From NCBI GenBank assembly GCA_966211795.1, contig CBIHNW010000025.1, positions 1 to 64,000 of the forward strand: DNA of 64,000 nt. The letters are read 5' to 3'. Position 1 is the first letter of the stretch, and every line of letters begins with the position of its first letter. A model generated the notes under the pieces. The model searched no databases. It saw nothing but the letters and a program-made list of their open reading frames with translations, and had not been told where the DNA came from. The stretch is from 21-14-0-10-47-8 sp966211795 (GTDB lineage Bacteria > Bdellovibrionota > Bdellovibrionia > Bdellovibrionales > Bdellovibrionaceae). Positions 15,634 through 24,545 of this stretch are shown here, piece after piece. The position numbers and the translations under genes are program-made.

Positions 15634-16035
15634 CACGGCATCAAGCTCAAAAGAGACTTTGCAAACTTCGACACCATCTTCACTGCAGGTGTAGACATTG
15701 AGCTTCGTCTGATCGTGATCGATCAAGGCGTGGCGGCAGGTGCGCATCTTTTCGCCGATCCAACCGGAAAGAACATCCTCGTCGCGAAAACTGAGCAAAG
15801 AGGACGGCAAGCCAAATTCAGATGCATGCCGATTCTGTGGGGAAACGATTTCTTTGTTTTGAATGGTGACCGTATCGTAAGGCAATGCCCCAGGGCACGA
15901 AGAGGCCACGAGATACACCTCTTGAGTTTTCGCCGCTTGCAATGGATCTTGATCACTCTTCTTTGAAGTCGCGATGGTCACAACCGAAGTCGCCAGCATG
16001 CAAGCAATGGTGAAAAGAACTTTCAGTTTCTGCAT
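15619..16035 (-). CDS. Exported hypothetical protein
   Basis: 138 residues from the ATG at 16035, which overlaps the TGA of the upstream gene (ATGA). A signal peptide (MQKLKVLFTIACMLATSVVTIATS) is followed by a small domain with five cysteines in the mature part, at SSCPGALPYD, MRTCRHAL, VYTCSEDG and EVCKVSF. I do not recognise the family. The coupled upstream gene is also exported and has cysteines, so the pair probably acts together in the periplasm. The 3' end overlaps the convergent membrane protein gene by 15 bases. Confidence 0.72.
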   Translation of the reverse strand: MQKLKVLFTIACMLATSVVTIATSKKSDQDPLQAAKTQEVYLVASSCPGALPYDTVTIQNKEIVSPQNRHASEFGLPSSLLSFRDEDVLSGWIGEKMRTCRHALIDHDQTKLNVYTCSEDGVEVCKVSFELDAVLNAF

Positions 16036-16763
16036 CAGGATCCCGCCGCCGGTTTGGCTGAAGATGTCGAAGCATTCTCTGGTACGTATTTTAAAAGCAC
16101 CGAAGTCTTCTGTCCGAGCTGGGCCGGGATCGCGCAGTTCGGTGTTTGGCAAGATGGATAGGTTCCGTGCCAACCGACGGTACTCAGACCGATATCCATC
16201 GAAATTTCATTCGGTGCGTGCTCGCCCACAAGCCCAATCTGAATCGGAATTTCAGAGGCCATATTGCTCATCACCAAGCTCACGTCGATTGCCGGAATGA
16301 TGGCAGCGCTTGACAATTCGTAATAGCAAATGACTTCTTTGGATGAAAAAAGACCGCTATCGGTATAGCGCACGTAACTGAGCCGAGGGATTTCGATCTC
16401 TTCCGCTTCGTCTTGACAGAGTTCGTACATGATTCCGTATTGGGAGATTTCTGTTTTGCTGGCAAAGTAGCCCGAATCGACCTGCATGTCTTGCATCTTT
16501 GGGCTTTGGCATTCGGAAGCCGAGCCTTCAACCAAGCGATAATGACCACGAGATGTGACGATCAGTTTTCGCTCGCGCCCGCCGGAAGTGATGATTCGAT
16601 TCGCCATTTTCATCGACAATTGAATCATGCCCGACGCAGCCACCGCATTCTTCGCCGCTGTTTCCTGCGCCGTGAAAGCCCGGTTTTCAGTCTTATCAGC
16701 CGCCTGCGTGGAGGTCGCCGCCACCAGGAGCAAACTTCCTAAAATAGACTTGATCATGGGCAT
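16035..16763 (-). CDS. Exported hypothetical protein
   Basis: 242 residues with a signal peptide (IKSILGSLLLVAATSTQA). The mature protein contains cysteines in SECQSP, ELCQDE, VICYYE, PSCQTPNC, a pattern suggesting disulfides. There is no motif I recognise. It is the first gene of a two-gene unit with 15619-16035, overlapping by one ATGA junction. The region upstream, to the HNH gene, is a long non-coding stretch with repeats. Confidence 0.72.
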   Translation of the reverse strand: MPMIKSILGSLLLVAATSTQAADKTENRAFTAQETAAKNAVAASGMIQLSMKMANRIITSGGRERKLIVTSRGHYRLVEGSASECQSPKMQDMQVDSGYFASKTEISQYGIMYELCQDEAEEIEIPRLSYVRYTDSGLFSSKEVICYYELSSAAIIPAIDVSLVMSNMASEIPIQIGLVGEHAPNEISMDIGLSTVGWHGTYPSCQTPNCAIPAQLGQKTSVLLKYVPENASTSSAKPAAGS

Positions 16764-16945
16764 CTCCTTCTACTCACTTGGGAAGCGACGATCATGCCAC
16801 CAGGGACGCAGTCAAAACGAAGTTGTCGCAATCTCAAGCCGCTCGCCGCATTTGAGCCGACTTCGGGCGAGCAGGTGTTGAAAAGTTTAACAGGGTGGAG
16901 GTGAGTTCGGGGGTTGGTTCGGGGTGATGTTTGGGGGTTTTGCTT

Positions 16946-17000
16946 GTGGATGGTGGTTTGTGGATGATGGTTTGTGGATGGTGGTTTGTGGGTGAAGTTG
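16946..17000. repeat. 14-bp tandem repeat, G/T-rich
   Basis: Three consecutive copies of GTGGATGRTGGTTT (16946-16959, 16960-16973, 16974-16987) and a fourth partial copy. It sits between the exported-protein gene and the 39-nt array. The wider stretch from about 16900 is also G/T-rich on this strand. Confidence 0.85.
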
Positions 17001-17030
17001 ATTCCTGAGTACGTTTGCTGGGTGGTTCGC

Positions 17031-17189
17031 CGGATTCACGACTGGCATGAAGATCTGCGCTGCAATCTTTGAGCTCTGGACGAACATCAAACCGTGCTCT
17101 TGAATCTTGAAGACTCCTGCGCGCATGAAGCTTTGCGCTGGAATTTTAGAATCCGCGATGCACATAAAGCTCTGCGGAATATTTCTGCT
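17031..17189. repeat. Degenerate 39-nt repeat array (array A) upstream of HNH copy 1
   Basis: Four diverged units share a core like CATGAAGCTTTGCGCTGGAA. The core TGAAG/TCAAA/TGAAG/TAAAG positions are 17048, 17087, 17126 and 17165, exactly 39 bases apart. A comparable array lies before the other HNH gene (39241-39575). Read on the minus strand a 39-base period gives 13-residue units, but the equivalent frame in the second array is interrupted, so I treat it as non-coding. Confidence 0.7.
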
Positions 17190-17444
17190 AATGGAATATT
17201 TATTTGACAGCATTTTCGTTCGGAAGCGCTTGAGAGGATTTGTTTTTTTAGGCGTCTCTCCGATGCCTTTCATTCGCGAGCATTAGCTTTGTATAGCGAT
17301 TACTGATTGTGATTCGAGACCGCCCATAAATTTTCAAATTCATTTGAGCAGCTAGCCCACGAGCGTGTTCGTTTTCGCTTTTAAATCTCGTGATAAGGTC
17401 GCTTTGAATTTATGAGAATTATTTTTTTAAGAGGAGATTTGAAA
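17190..17444 (+). promoter_or_regulatory. Conserved HNH leader (copy 1)
   Basis: This leader shares blocks with 39585-39831 before the second HNH gene: TATTTGACAGC, a CCTTTCATTCGC-GCAT block, TGTGATTCGAG, and CTCGTGATAAGGTC (identical), followed by GAGGAG eight bases before the ATG. Conservation of non-coding sequence between the two copies implies a promoter, structured RNA or target site. TTGACA could be a -35 box but I find no convincing -10. Confidence 0.55.
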
Positions 17445-18431
17445 ATGAAGATTGAAACAGATAAAAAATTGAGCAAGATTTTGAATATCAAAAATTTAAG
17501 CGATTCTTTGTTGCTTGAAAAAACGAACGGCCTGGTCAAAGAAGAACGCGAAGTGCTGACAAATCTTTTGCATCACTTCCGCGAGATCGAGCGGCGTCGT
17601 CTTTTCTGCGATTATAAATATGAATCACTTCGCGAGATGCTCGTGAAGCATTTTGGATATTCGGATGATGAAGCCTACCGAAGAATATCTGCCATGTGGT
17701 TACTTAAAGACGTGCCAGAAGTGGAAGAGAAGATCACAAATGGCGAACTCTCGCTATCACACTTAAGCATGGCTCAGTCTTTCTTTCGAAAAGAAGCAAA
17801 GATCCATAAAGTTGAGATTTCGAAAGAAGATAAGCTTGGTCTTCTGGCAGAGATCAGCGAGCAAACAATCCGAGAAGCGCAGAGAATTATGCTCGCCCAG
17901 TCTTCAGCTCCGGAGGAACTGCGGCCTGACAAAGTCACGATCATTAGCGAAGCAAAAATTGAATTCCGGTTCACCGCGAATCAATCCTTGGAATCCAAAA
18001 TCTCGGAAGTCAAAGGCCTGCTCGCCCACAAGCATCCAAATCTATCGATGGGAGAACTGCTAGAAGTGCTTTGCGAAATATCCATCGAAGCTTTAAAAAA
18101 AGAGAAGACTTCGACATCAAAAACTGAAAAGATCGCGACGCCCAGGAGAAGCTGCGTCAGTGAAACTCAGATCAGCAGTCCTCACAGCGATGCGACGTCC
18201 GTGGTAAAACCAAAATCCCAAGCTCAAATCAACCGCGAAGTCTGGCAAGAAAGCCAGCATCAATGCAGCAACTGCGGATCAAAGCGCGGACTCGAAATCG
18301 ATCACAGGCATCCCAAAGCTAAGGGCGGAGAAAACTGCAAAGACAATCTCCGCATCCTCTGCCGAAAATGCAATCAGCGTGCGGCTATCAAAGAATACGG
18401 GCAACTCAAGATGGATCTCTACCTGAATTAG
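17445..18431 (+). CDS. HNH endonuclease domain protein (copy 1)
   Basis: 328 residues from the ATG at 17445, preceded by GAGGAG; an ATG at 17412 is unlikely. The N-terminal two thirds are helical (REIERRRLFCDYKYESLREM...), not a family I can name; the C-terminal 55 residues are an HNH module with C274-x2-C277, the EIDH pair ending at H287, DNLRILC and C306-x2-C309. The four Cys form a structural zinc site and the H-N residues a metal-dependent nuclease centre. It is closely similar to 39832-40905. Between helices and nuclease is a variable, charged linker. The protein may nick DNA at a specific target; homing or defence is possible. Confidence 0.88.
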   Translation: MKIETDKKLSKILNIKNLSDSLLLEKTNGLVKEEREVLTNLLHHFREIERRRLFCDYKYESLREMLVKHFGYSDDEAYRRISAMWLLKDVPEVEEKITNGELSLSHLSMAQSFFRKEAKIHKVEISKEDKLGLLAEISEQTIREAQRIMLAQSSAPEELRPDKVTIISEAKIEFRFTANQSLESKISEVKGLLAHKHPNLSMGELLEVLCEISIEALKKEKTSTSKTEKIATPRRSCVSETQISSPHSDATSVVKPKSQAQINREVWQESQHQCSNCGSKRGLEIDHRHPKAKGGENCKDNLRILCRKCNQRAAIKEYGQLKMDLYLN

Positions 18432-18598
18432 AAATCTCTTTCCACATCAGGCTCCGCGCGAAAGTCCGCAGGGGACCACCCAGTATGGTGGTGCCCGTTG
18501 CGTGCGCTCTCTCCATGGATCTTAGAAAGCTGCTTCAGGCATCAAGCTTTGTGCGAAAGCAAGCGAAGGCATACAGCCCTCGCCTTCAGGCGGAGAAG

Positions 18599-19948
18599 TT
18601 ATTGCGCTGTCTTGATGAAAAAGAGATTCGAGTCCCTGGTTGGCAGAAGGACGAAGCCTTTCAGGGCTGGCACGTATTTAAAGTTTGAGTTGAGGCCGGC
18701 GCCCATCGTTGGTGGTGGCTTCACTGATGAAGCGGTGGTTTGCAGCAAGCTCATGTCCCACTCGGTGCTGGTTGAAGAGGGCTTGATCGCGTACACTCTT
18801 CCCGCCGCGTCGCCAAGGCCGCTGTAAAAAAGGAAGCGATCATTCACGATGTCATAGTCCATCGCCGCGTAAACAGGAACCTCGGCGACAAACATACTGT
18901 AAGCGCTGCTGGGCTTGATCGTGATATCGGTTTGCACGCCCGAGGCGAGTTCGATCTTTGAGGCGAAGACGTTGGGAGCGTTGTAACCCTGACCATCCCC
19001 ATACTGCAAAGTGAAGATTTGATTGCGGGCCTTATCATAAGCCATCGGGAACCGGATCGCGGCATTGGTTCGCGTCTGAATCGGATGAGACCAAACGCTG
19101 GTGGAAGATGGAGTACCGGCTTGATACATGGCCTTGGCCTGCGCCGCCGACCACTTGCTCAAGCCATTCGAATAAACATCATCGCTTCCCGGAATCTTGA
19201 CGGAGCCGAACTCGCCAAGCACAGGCATCGGTGCCCAGGTGTCTGGTGGATCCCACTGATTGGTCTTAAACGAAAAGGCATCAACGGAAGTGAAAGAATA
19301 AGCATTTCCATAGGTGTAGCGAGCCCCGAATAAAAACAGCCGATCCAACGATTCGATATAGTACGTGTTTTGATACGAATGCCGGGCCGATGGAGTTCCA
19401 TCTTGGTAATGTGAAACATTGAGATCCGCAAAAGGGCTCGGCGCTATGTGCAAGACCCACTTGGGCTGATCAGCGGCGAGCACCAAAGACACAACCCGAT
19501 TGTCAGCCGAGTCCCCGTGTCCCCCGGCCGCACCGATCACGATTTCACTGGTCGCTTCTCGCATCGCCAGGCCGCTAAAAGCCTGAATAGCGGCCCCACC
19601 CGCGCCGCCCGTGTTCGGGATTTCGATCCACTCGTTCAAACTTTTACCGGACATCCAAGCCGGTTGATTGGTCATCACAATCGGCTGGACCGGCGCCGGA
19701 GCTGGTTGGCTGGGAGTCGAGGGATTGGTGGTGGTGGTCGGAGCCGGTGAAATCGGCGAAGTCGAAGTCGAATCGCCCGAACCCGCGTCAGGAGTGCTCG
19801 ATGCCAAGCTTTCAGTCGAAGTTTGCAGTTCGTTCGTGATAAAGCCCTGGGTGCAGTTATTGAAAGCCAGGATGCAAATGAGAAATGAACCTGTCAGTAC
19901 GAGCATTCTTCGCAAGCGTCGCTGGCGAACTGAATTCAGTTTGAACAT
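18599..19948 (-). CDS. Kelch-like beta-propeller lipoprotein (copy 2)
   Basis: 449 residues, ATG at 19948 with AGGGGA upstream. The signal ends ILAFNNC-TQGF; a Ser/Thr/Pro linker of about 60 residues follows, then a propeller-like domain closely matching the 11601-12998 protein along its whole length (shared TNQPAWM.GKSLNEWIEIPNT, AGGHGD.ADNRVVSLVLA, ARH.YQNTYYIES, WDPP.TWAPMP, FKYVP.LKGFVLL). Unlike copy 1 it has no RIFT-barrel partner. Likely anchored in the outer membrane or exported to the surface. Paralogues on opposite strands 5.6 kb apart point to an old duplication. Confidence 0.8.
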   Translation of the reverse strand: MFKLNSVRQRRLRRMLVLTGSFLICILAFNNCTQGFITNELQTSTESLASSTPDAGSGDSTSTSPISPAPTTTTNPSTPSQPAPAPVQPIVMTNQPAWMSGKSLNEWIEIPNTGGAGGAAIQAFSGLAMREATSEIVIGAAGGHGDSADNRVVSLVLAADQPKWVLHIAPSPFADLNVSHYQDGTPSARHSYQNTYYIESLDRLFLFGARYTYGNAYSFTSVDAFSFKTNQWDPPDTWAPMPVLGEFGSVKIPGSDDVYSNGLSKWSAAQAKAMYQAGTPSSTSVWSHPIQTRTNAAIRFPMAYDKARNQIFTLQYGDGQGYNAPNVFASKIELASGVQTDITIKPSSAYSMFVAEVPVYAAMDYDIVNDRFLFYSGLGDAAGRVYAIKPSSTSTEWDMSLLQTTASSVKPPPTMGAGLNSNFKYVPALKGFVLLPTRDSNLFFIKTAQ

Positions 19949-20194
19949 TTTGGCATCCCCTTACCGAACTTTCATTGTACCCGAAGCATCAAAAAGAGCC
20001 AATCTCGCTGTCATCTCGAGATCATTTCGAGACATCCGCACGGATTCAGCAACGAAAATTCTAAACGGGCTTCATTGCCCACGGAATTCAGTTCGGACTT
20101 CAGTCTGGCAGAGAGCCGTCTCATTTTGAGAAAGCTTTGCAAGCCACCAATCATCACCACTCTTCATTCGCAAGTGTTGCCACTGCACCAGAAC

Positions 20195-21361
20195 CTAAAT
20201 TTTCACTTCGATGGCGATGACGCCCACGAGGACGGCCCAGAATGGAGAGCCGATGCCGAGGAAGGTGACTCCAGAGGCCGCAATGACGAAGGTCAAGAAG
20301 CCAGCTTCGCGGTGATTCGCCGTGGCCAAAGCTTTCTCGATTCCGCTGGCGACCGTTCCCAATAAAGCAAAACCCGCGATGGCGAGAATCATTTCTTTCG
20401 GAAATGCCGCAAACAACGAAGTGACGGCGCCGGCAAAAATTCCGATGACGGCGTACAGGCTGCCCGAGACGACGCCGCTGATGTATCGTTTAGTCGGATC
20501 CGGATTCACTTCGGGGCCCATGCCGATGGCGGCGGTGATGGCCGCGAGATTGATGGAAAAGCCACCGAAACAAGCCGTCAGAAGATTCATGAGCCCCATC
20601 CCCGTCAACACCACCGAGATCGGAGCCTGATACTGATGAGCCCGCAACACAGACAGGCCCGTCAGATTTTGCGAGGTCATGGTCACGATAAAGAGCGGCA
20701 CCCCAAGACTGAGCAAAGCCTGTAGCGAGAACTGGGGCTGAACCCAATGAAACTGGGTCAAAGTAAATCCGACCTGATCAAAGTGCAAAATCCCCAAAGC
20801 CATCGACACGATCATTCCCACCACCAGCACCAAGAGCATGGTCATGCGCGAGCGGATTTTTTTCCCGAGCAAATAGGCGCCGAGCATGGCGCCAATCAAG
20901 ACGCGATTCAGTTCAAACGCGTGAATGGCGTCCAGGCAAAAGTGCAGCAGCACTCCGGCCAGAAGCGCCGAGGTGAGAGAAACGGAAATGCGTCCCATGA
21001 TTTTTTCAAACCAACCCGTCAGGCCAAACACCAACGTCATCGCGGCAACAAAAAGAAAAGCACCCATCGCTTCACCGAGCGAAAAACCAGAGGCTCCACC
21101 AATCAACAAGACAGCACCCGGGGTCGACCAGGCGATCAAGACCGGAATCCGGTAACGAAGCGAGAAAAAAACCGTCAACACCCCGAGACCAATGCAAAGC
21201 GAGCCAAGCCATGAGCCCGCATCGCTGGCACTGGCACCGAAAGCCTGTGCGGCTTCAAAGACCACCACCGCCGAGCTTGTCATGCCAATCAAGACAACGA
21301 TCAATCCCGCAATCACGGCCGATAAAGAAAAATCATTTCGCAGTCGATTCCACGCTGTCAT
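20195..21361 (-). CDS. benE: BenE-family benzoate/proton symporter-like transporter
   Basis: 388 residues with about twelve hydrophobic segments. The N-terminal FSLSAVIAGLIVVLIGMTSSAVVVFEAA, the WSTPGAVLL segment, and GGFSINLAAITAAIGMGPE.NPDPTKRYISG are characteristic of BenE, a member of the APC/NAT-like superfamily of 12-TM carriers that imports benzoate with protons. No benzoate catabolic genes are nearby, so the real substrate may be another aromatic acid or nucleobase-like anion. It is divergent from the ADP-ribosyltransferase-like gene. Confidence 0.9.
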   Translation of the reverse strand: MTAWNRLRNDFSLSAVIAGLIVVLIGMTSSAVVVFEAAQAFGASASDAGSWLGSLCIGLGVLTVFFSLRYRIPVLIAWSTPGAVLLIGGASGFSLGEAMGAFLFVAAMTLVFGLTGWFEKIMGRISVSLTSALLAGVLLHFCLDAIHAFELNRVLIGAMLGAYLLGKKIRSRMTMLLVLVVGMIVSMALGILHFDQVGFTLTQFHWVQPQFSLQALLSLGVPLFIVTMTSQNLTGLSVLRAHQYQAPISVVLTGMGLMNLLTACFGGFSINLAAITAAIGMGPEVNPDPTKRYISGVVSGSLYAVIGIFAGAVTSLFAAFPKEMILAIAGFALLGTVASGIEKALATANHREAGFLTFVIAASGVTFLGIGSPFWAVLVGVIAIEVKI

Positions 21362-21613
21362 GCTCTTGATTGTCGCGAGCCTTCAGCGAAAGCGCAAAAT
21401 CTTTTCGCTGATTTCAAGAGACTCGACCAGCACAGTTTCCCGCTGATTTCGAGGGGCGGTCGGCGAAAGACTGGACAGTTGCTAAAAATATTGCACCCCT
21501 ATCTCCCCGCGACCGAAACAAATTTGTTGGATTTACCTGTCAAAATAAAAACAGCATCTTTCAAAATACTTTTCGTTTACTTTGCGCCGACTTTTCAAAA
21601 CGGGGTTTTTCAC

Positions 21614-22423
21614 ATGAAAAATATTTTGCTCACTGCCATTTTTGCTTTTCCAGTTTTCTTCACCCTCTCGGCATCCGCCGTGCTGCTTCCGGAAGAGCTT
21701 GTGCCCAATCAAAATTCATTCCTAGACCTGCCGGCCATTTATGCGGCGGCCGCCCAAAAGGGACAGAGCAATCTGGGAAAGCAATGCAAATTCGATTCAG
21801 CCGCCGAATACGAAGCTTACAAGAAAACCGTTTCCGATCCCGATCTTTTGATGTCCGACGAAGCCTTCAAAGCGAACATCCAACAAGTCGGACTGAGTTC
21901 GGGCGATCCGTCGGCGCTGGCCTATGAAACAAAAGATCTCTGCTTTATGAATTTCAAAGAGTACACGGCCCTTCGCTTGTACACGGGTTCTTTGTACATG
22001 ATGCTGAACAACGCACTTCGAAACCACAACAAAGCCCAGGTTCAGCAGTACCGCATCGTCACCAAATTTCTGATGTCAGCCCTGAACAAGTTGAAAAACT
22101 TTGTCGGCTACGTGAAACGCGGATCCACCTTGCCGGCGGATCAATTGGCGCAGCACCAAGTCGGCACCCAGATCGTGTACACGGGCTTCACCAGCACCTC
22201 GGTTGCTTCCGGGTTTGGCGGCAATGTTCGGTACGTGATTTATTCGCGCAGTTGCAAATACATCGCACCCTTCTCTTATTTTCAGCAAGAGGAAGAAGTT
22301 TTGTGCCTGCCTGGAATTCGTTTTCAAATTCGCTACCGCAATCTGCAAAATGGCGTGACCGAGCTTTTGATGGAAGAAACCGGGCAAGAGTTTGATGTCG
22401 ATCAAGCCCTGCAGGCAATGTAA
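21614..22423 (+). CDS. Putative secreted mono-ADP-ribosyltransferase
   Basis: 269 residues from the ATG at 21614, giving a clean signal peptide (MKNILLTAIFAFPVFFTLSASA); an ATG at 21479 precedes it in frame and is not needed. The C-terminal half fits the R-S-E class of ADP-ribosyltransferase exoenzymes: VKRG (Arg169), VYTGFTSTS (192-196) and QQEEEVLCLPGIRF with the E-x-E glutamates near 226-228. The helical part before it matches the usual ART N-lobe. Such toxins transfer ADP-ribose from NAD+ to host proteins or nucleic acid. The target cannot be read. A second exported gene follows 14 bases later and may be its partner or immunity protein. Confidence 0.72.
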   Translation: MKNILLTAIFAFPVFFTLSASAVLLPEELVPNQNSFLDLPAIYAAAAQKGQSNLGKQCKFDSAAEYEAYKKTVSDPDLLMSDEAFKANIQQVGLSSGDPSALAYETKDLCFMNFKEYTALRLYTGSLYMMLNNALRNHNKAQVQQYRIVTKFLMSALNKLKNFVGYVKRGSTLPADQLAQHQVGTQIVYTGFTSTSVASGFGGNVRYVIYSRSCKYIAPFSYFQQEEEVLCLPGIRFQIRYRNLQNGVTELLMEETGQEFDVDQALQAM

Positions 22424-22437
22424 AATAAAGGATGATC

Positions 22438-23439
22438 ATGAACGCGATCGTTGCGAGCTGCCTGATATTTTTGGCCCTGAACCAAGCGCAGGCGAAGACC
22501 TATGAGATGCCTGAGCCACAAAGCGCGACGCTGTCATCGGTGAGCTACCGCTTCAATGAGATCCGCACGGTCCCCGGAGATGAAATTCACTTTTCAGTTC
22601 CGCAAAATCTTCGCGGGCAAAAGCTCTCTTTTGTCATCCTAGGTCACCGCCAAGATCCGACCACCCACAAGGGCGGCACCCCCGGACAAAAGCTAGATCA
22701 GATCCCAGGCCTTTCTGCCGTGCTGGTGCATTCCACCAATCTCAGCATCACGAATTCGCCAGATGCCTGGAGATACTGGGCCGGAATGGCGTCTGGAAAT
22801 TTCGGCGCCAAATTTGCTGAACCCCGCTTTGATCCCGAGATCGAAAATCTTTACGAGTGGAACAGTATTGGCTCTCGCGGTGTGCAAAGCAATGAGCTGT
22901 CTTTAACGCCGCTCATGATTGATCAAGTCACCGTCCGCAACGTGGGTCAGGACGAAGTGTTGGTGAGCCAGCTGACGCTGAAATTCATTCCGCAGGACAT
23001 TACGAGCCAGCAGGTTTTGGTGTATTCGCCAGGCACCCAGTTCAGCTCCGAATTCGGCGGCAAAGCCCATCTCGGTGGTGGACAGTCTTTTCAAGGAACC
23101 TTCCCGCAGGCGCTGGTGCTGAACGGGATTCAAGAAATTCCGTTGCAAGAGGGCCTGATCATCAAAGGGATCGAGGCCGCCATCGGCGACTCTCACCCCG
23201 ATCAGATTTCAAATTCGGACGGCGGCTGGGGAACGCAGGGCTGGGCCAAATTTTCGATTGGGATTGGTCCAAACAGCTCCAACATTCAGTGGCTGACCGA
23301 GCGCGAGAATGTGCCACCCGAGGGATTGGCCTTGGCATTTCCCCTGACCGAAGCCCGCACCCAGGGAACCAAACTGTATTTGAAATCCGAAAGCGACACC
23401 ACCTACGTGATGGGCGTGCGGATTTCGTATCGAAAATAA
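22438..23439 (+). CDS. Exported hypothetical protein downstream of ART-like gene
   Basis: 333 residues from the ATG at 22438, six bases after AAAGGA; an ATG at 22432 is too close to that site. A signal peptide (IVASCLIFLALNQAQA) is followed by a beta-rich protein with no motif I recognise; segments such as VILGHRQDPTTHKGGTPGQ and YSPGTQFSSEFGGKAH could be surface loops. It is one short gap after the ADP-ribosyltransferase-like gene and likely shares its transcript. Possible roles are carrier, binding or immunity; none is shown by the sequence. Confidence 0.7.
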   Translation: MNAIVASCLIFLALNQAQAKTYEMPEPQSATLSSVSYRFNEIRTVPGDEIHFSVPQNLRGQKLSFVILGHRQDPTTHKGGTPGQKLDQIPGLSAVLVHSTNLSITNSPDAWRYWAGMASGNFGAKFAEPRFDPEIENLYEWNSIGSRGVQSNELSLTPLMIDQVTVRNVGQDEVLVSQLTLKFIPQDITSQQVLVYSPGTQFSSEFGGKAHLGGGQSFQGTFPQALVLNGIQEIPLQEGLIIKGIEAAIGDSHPDQISNSDGGWGTQGWAKFSIGIGPNSSNIQWLTERENVPPEGLALAFPLTEARTQGTKLYLKSESDTTYVMGVRISYRK

Positions 23440-23504
23440 TTCGCTCGTCCCTTCAGAAAAGCGTCTTGTCTCGACAAAGCCATGGGTGATAGATTTCCTG
23501 ATCT

Positions 23505-24545
23505 ATGCGATCACGTGGGGCTTCACTCTTCCAAGCTGTCTTCATTTTTTTCCTGTTCTTAGCCGATGCCGGCGCTCAAGAAATCAAGGCCGACAAACCG
23601 AGCGATGAAACCGAGGGCCGCGCCTGGGCTTTCTACATCGAAAACGATTCGCACAACATCGGTGGCCCAGGATCAGATCAAGCGTACTCGAACGGATTTA
23701 AATTCTCTTACATCTTTGCCGAAAACCGAGCGCCCCGATGGGCGGAGAAATCCACGCGCGCTTTGGATTTCTTAGATTCAAATCTCAATCACGCAAAAAT
23801 GAATTTTGGCCTTTCCGTTGGTCAGCAGATTTACACGCCCAACGACACCGCGACCTCGGATCTGATCACCGATGATCGTCCTTATGCCGGTTGGCTTTAT
23901 TTGGGATTGGCCGCGAGCTTCAAAGAAGAAAATGTTGGCCATTTTTTCGAATTGGATCTGGGCGTCGTCGGCCCCAGTGCCCTGGGCGAACAGGTGCAAA
24001 ATAATTTTCATCGCCTGATTCAAGAAAGTCCGGCCGAAGGATGGAAAAATGGCTTGCATGATGAGCCCACCGTCGAATTGCTGTATCAAAAAAGATTCAA
24101 GGCCTGGCAGAAATCGCAGTTCGACTTTGTCCCGTATTACGGTGGTGCTTTTGGAAACGTCAAAGTCGGCGTGCATGTCGGCGCCTTGGTCCGTGCCGGC
24201 ATCAATTTACCGGATGACTTTGGCCCCAGCCGTCCTTCAGCCAGCGATGGAGACAGCTTCGTCGCGCCCAATCCCTCTCCCGAAAGCCGACAGAAAAGTT
24301 ATTACGCCTTTGCCGGCAGTCGGGGAAACGCGGTTCTTCACAATATTTTTCTGGATGGAAACACCTGGCAACCAAGTCCGCACGTCAAAAAGTACCCGCT
24401 CACTTTCGAAACCGAATTCGGTGTTGGCTTCCAACTTCTTCCTTACTCGGTCGTCTGGAGATTCGTCACGCGCTCGCCCGAATTTGAAGAGCGAAGCCGC
24501 GTGAACAGCTTCGCTTCTTTGAATGTCATGTACTTTTTCAAATAA
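23505..24545 (+). CDS. LpxR-like outer-membrane lipid A 3'-O-deacylase
   Basis: 346 residues with a signal peptide and a beta-barrel C-terminus ending in aromatic MYFFK. LpxR family marks are present: FYIENDSHNIG near the N-terminus of the mature protein, DQAYSNGFKF, TDDRPYAGWLYLG, and VQNNFHRL holding the likely catalytic His. The family (DUF2219) removes 3' acyl chains from lipid A in a calcium-dependent way and softens immune recognition or alters membrane properties. The last 8 bases overlap the convergent SDR gene. Confidence 0.85.
   Translation: MRSRGASLFQAVFIFFLFLADAGAQEIKADKPSDETEGRAWAFYIENDSHNIGGPGSDQAYSNGFKFSYIFAENRAPRWAEKSTRALDFLDSNLNHAKMNFGLSVGQQIYTPNDTATSDLITDDRPYAGWLYLGLAASFKEENVGHFFELDLGVVGPSALGEQVQNNFHRLIQESPAEGWKNGLHDEPTVELLYQKRFKAWQKSQFDFVPYYGGAFGNVKVGVHVGALVRAGINLPDDFGPSRPSASDGDSFVAPNPSPESRQKSYYAFAGSRGNAVLHNIFLDGNTWQPSPHVKKYPLTFETEFGVGFQLLPYSVVWRFVTRSPEFEERSRVNSFASLNVMYFFK

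Noticed and set aside
17031..17189. CRISPR array
   Set aside because: Units are too diverged, there is no unique spacer between constant repeats, and no cas gene is present.
16887..17273. Minus-strand open frame of 128 codons with 13-residue units and a Pro/Asn-rich tail
   Set aside because: The 13-residue period only mirrors the 39-base repeat; the corresponding frame before the second HNH gene is interrupted, and the tail is the G/T-rich tandem repeat read backwards.
18368..18688. Open frame past the end of HNH copy 1 (MDLRKLLQASSFVRK...)
   Set aside because: Overlaps the 3' end of the convergent Kelch-like gene, no ribosome site or family; judged chance.
20747..21214. 155-codon plus-strand frame within the BenE gene
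   Set aside because: Highly charged Gln/Arg/His translation opposite membrane helices, an antisense artefact.
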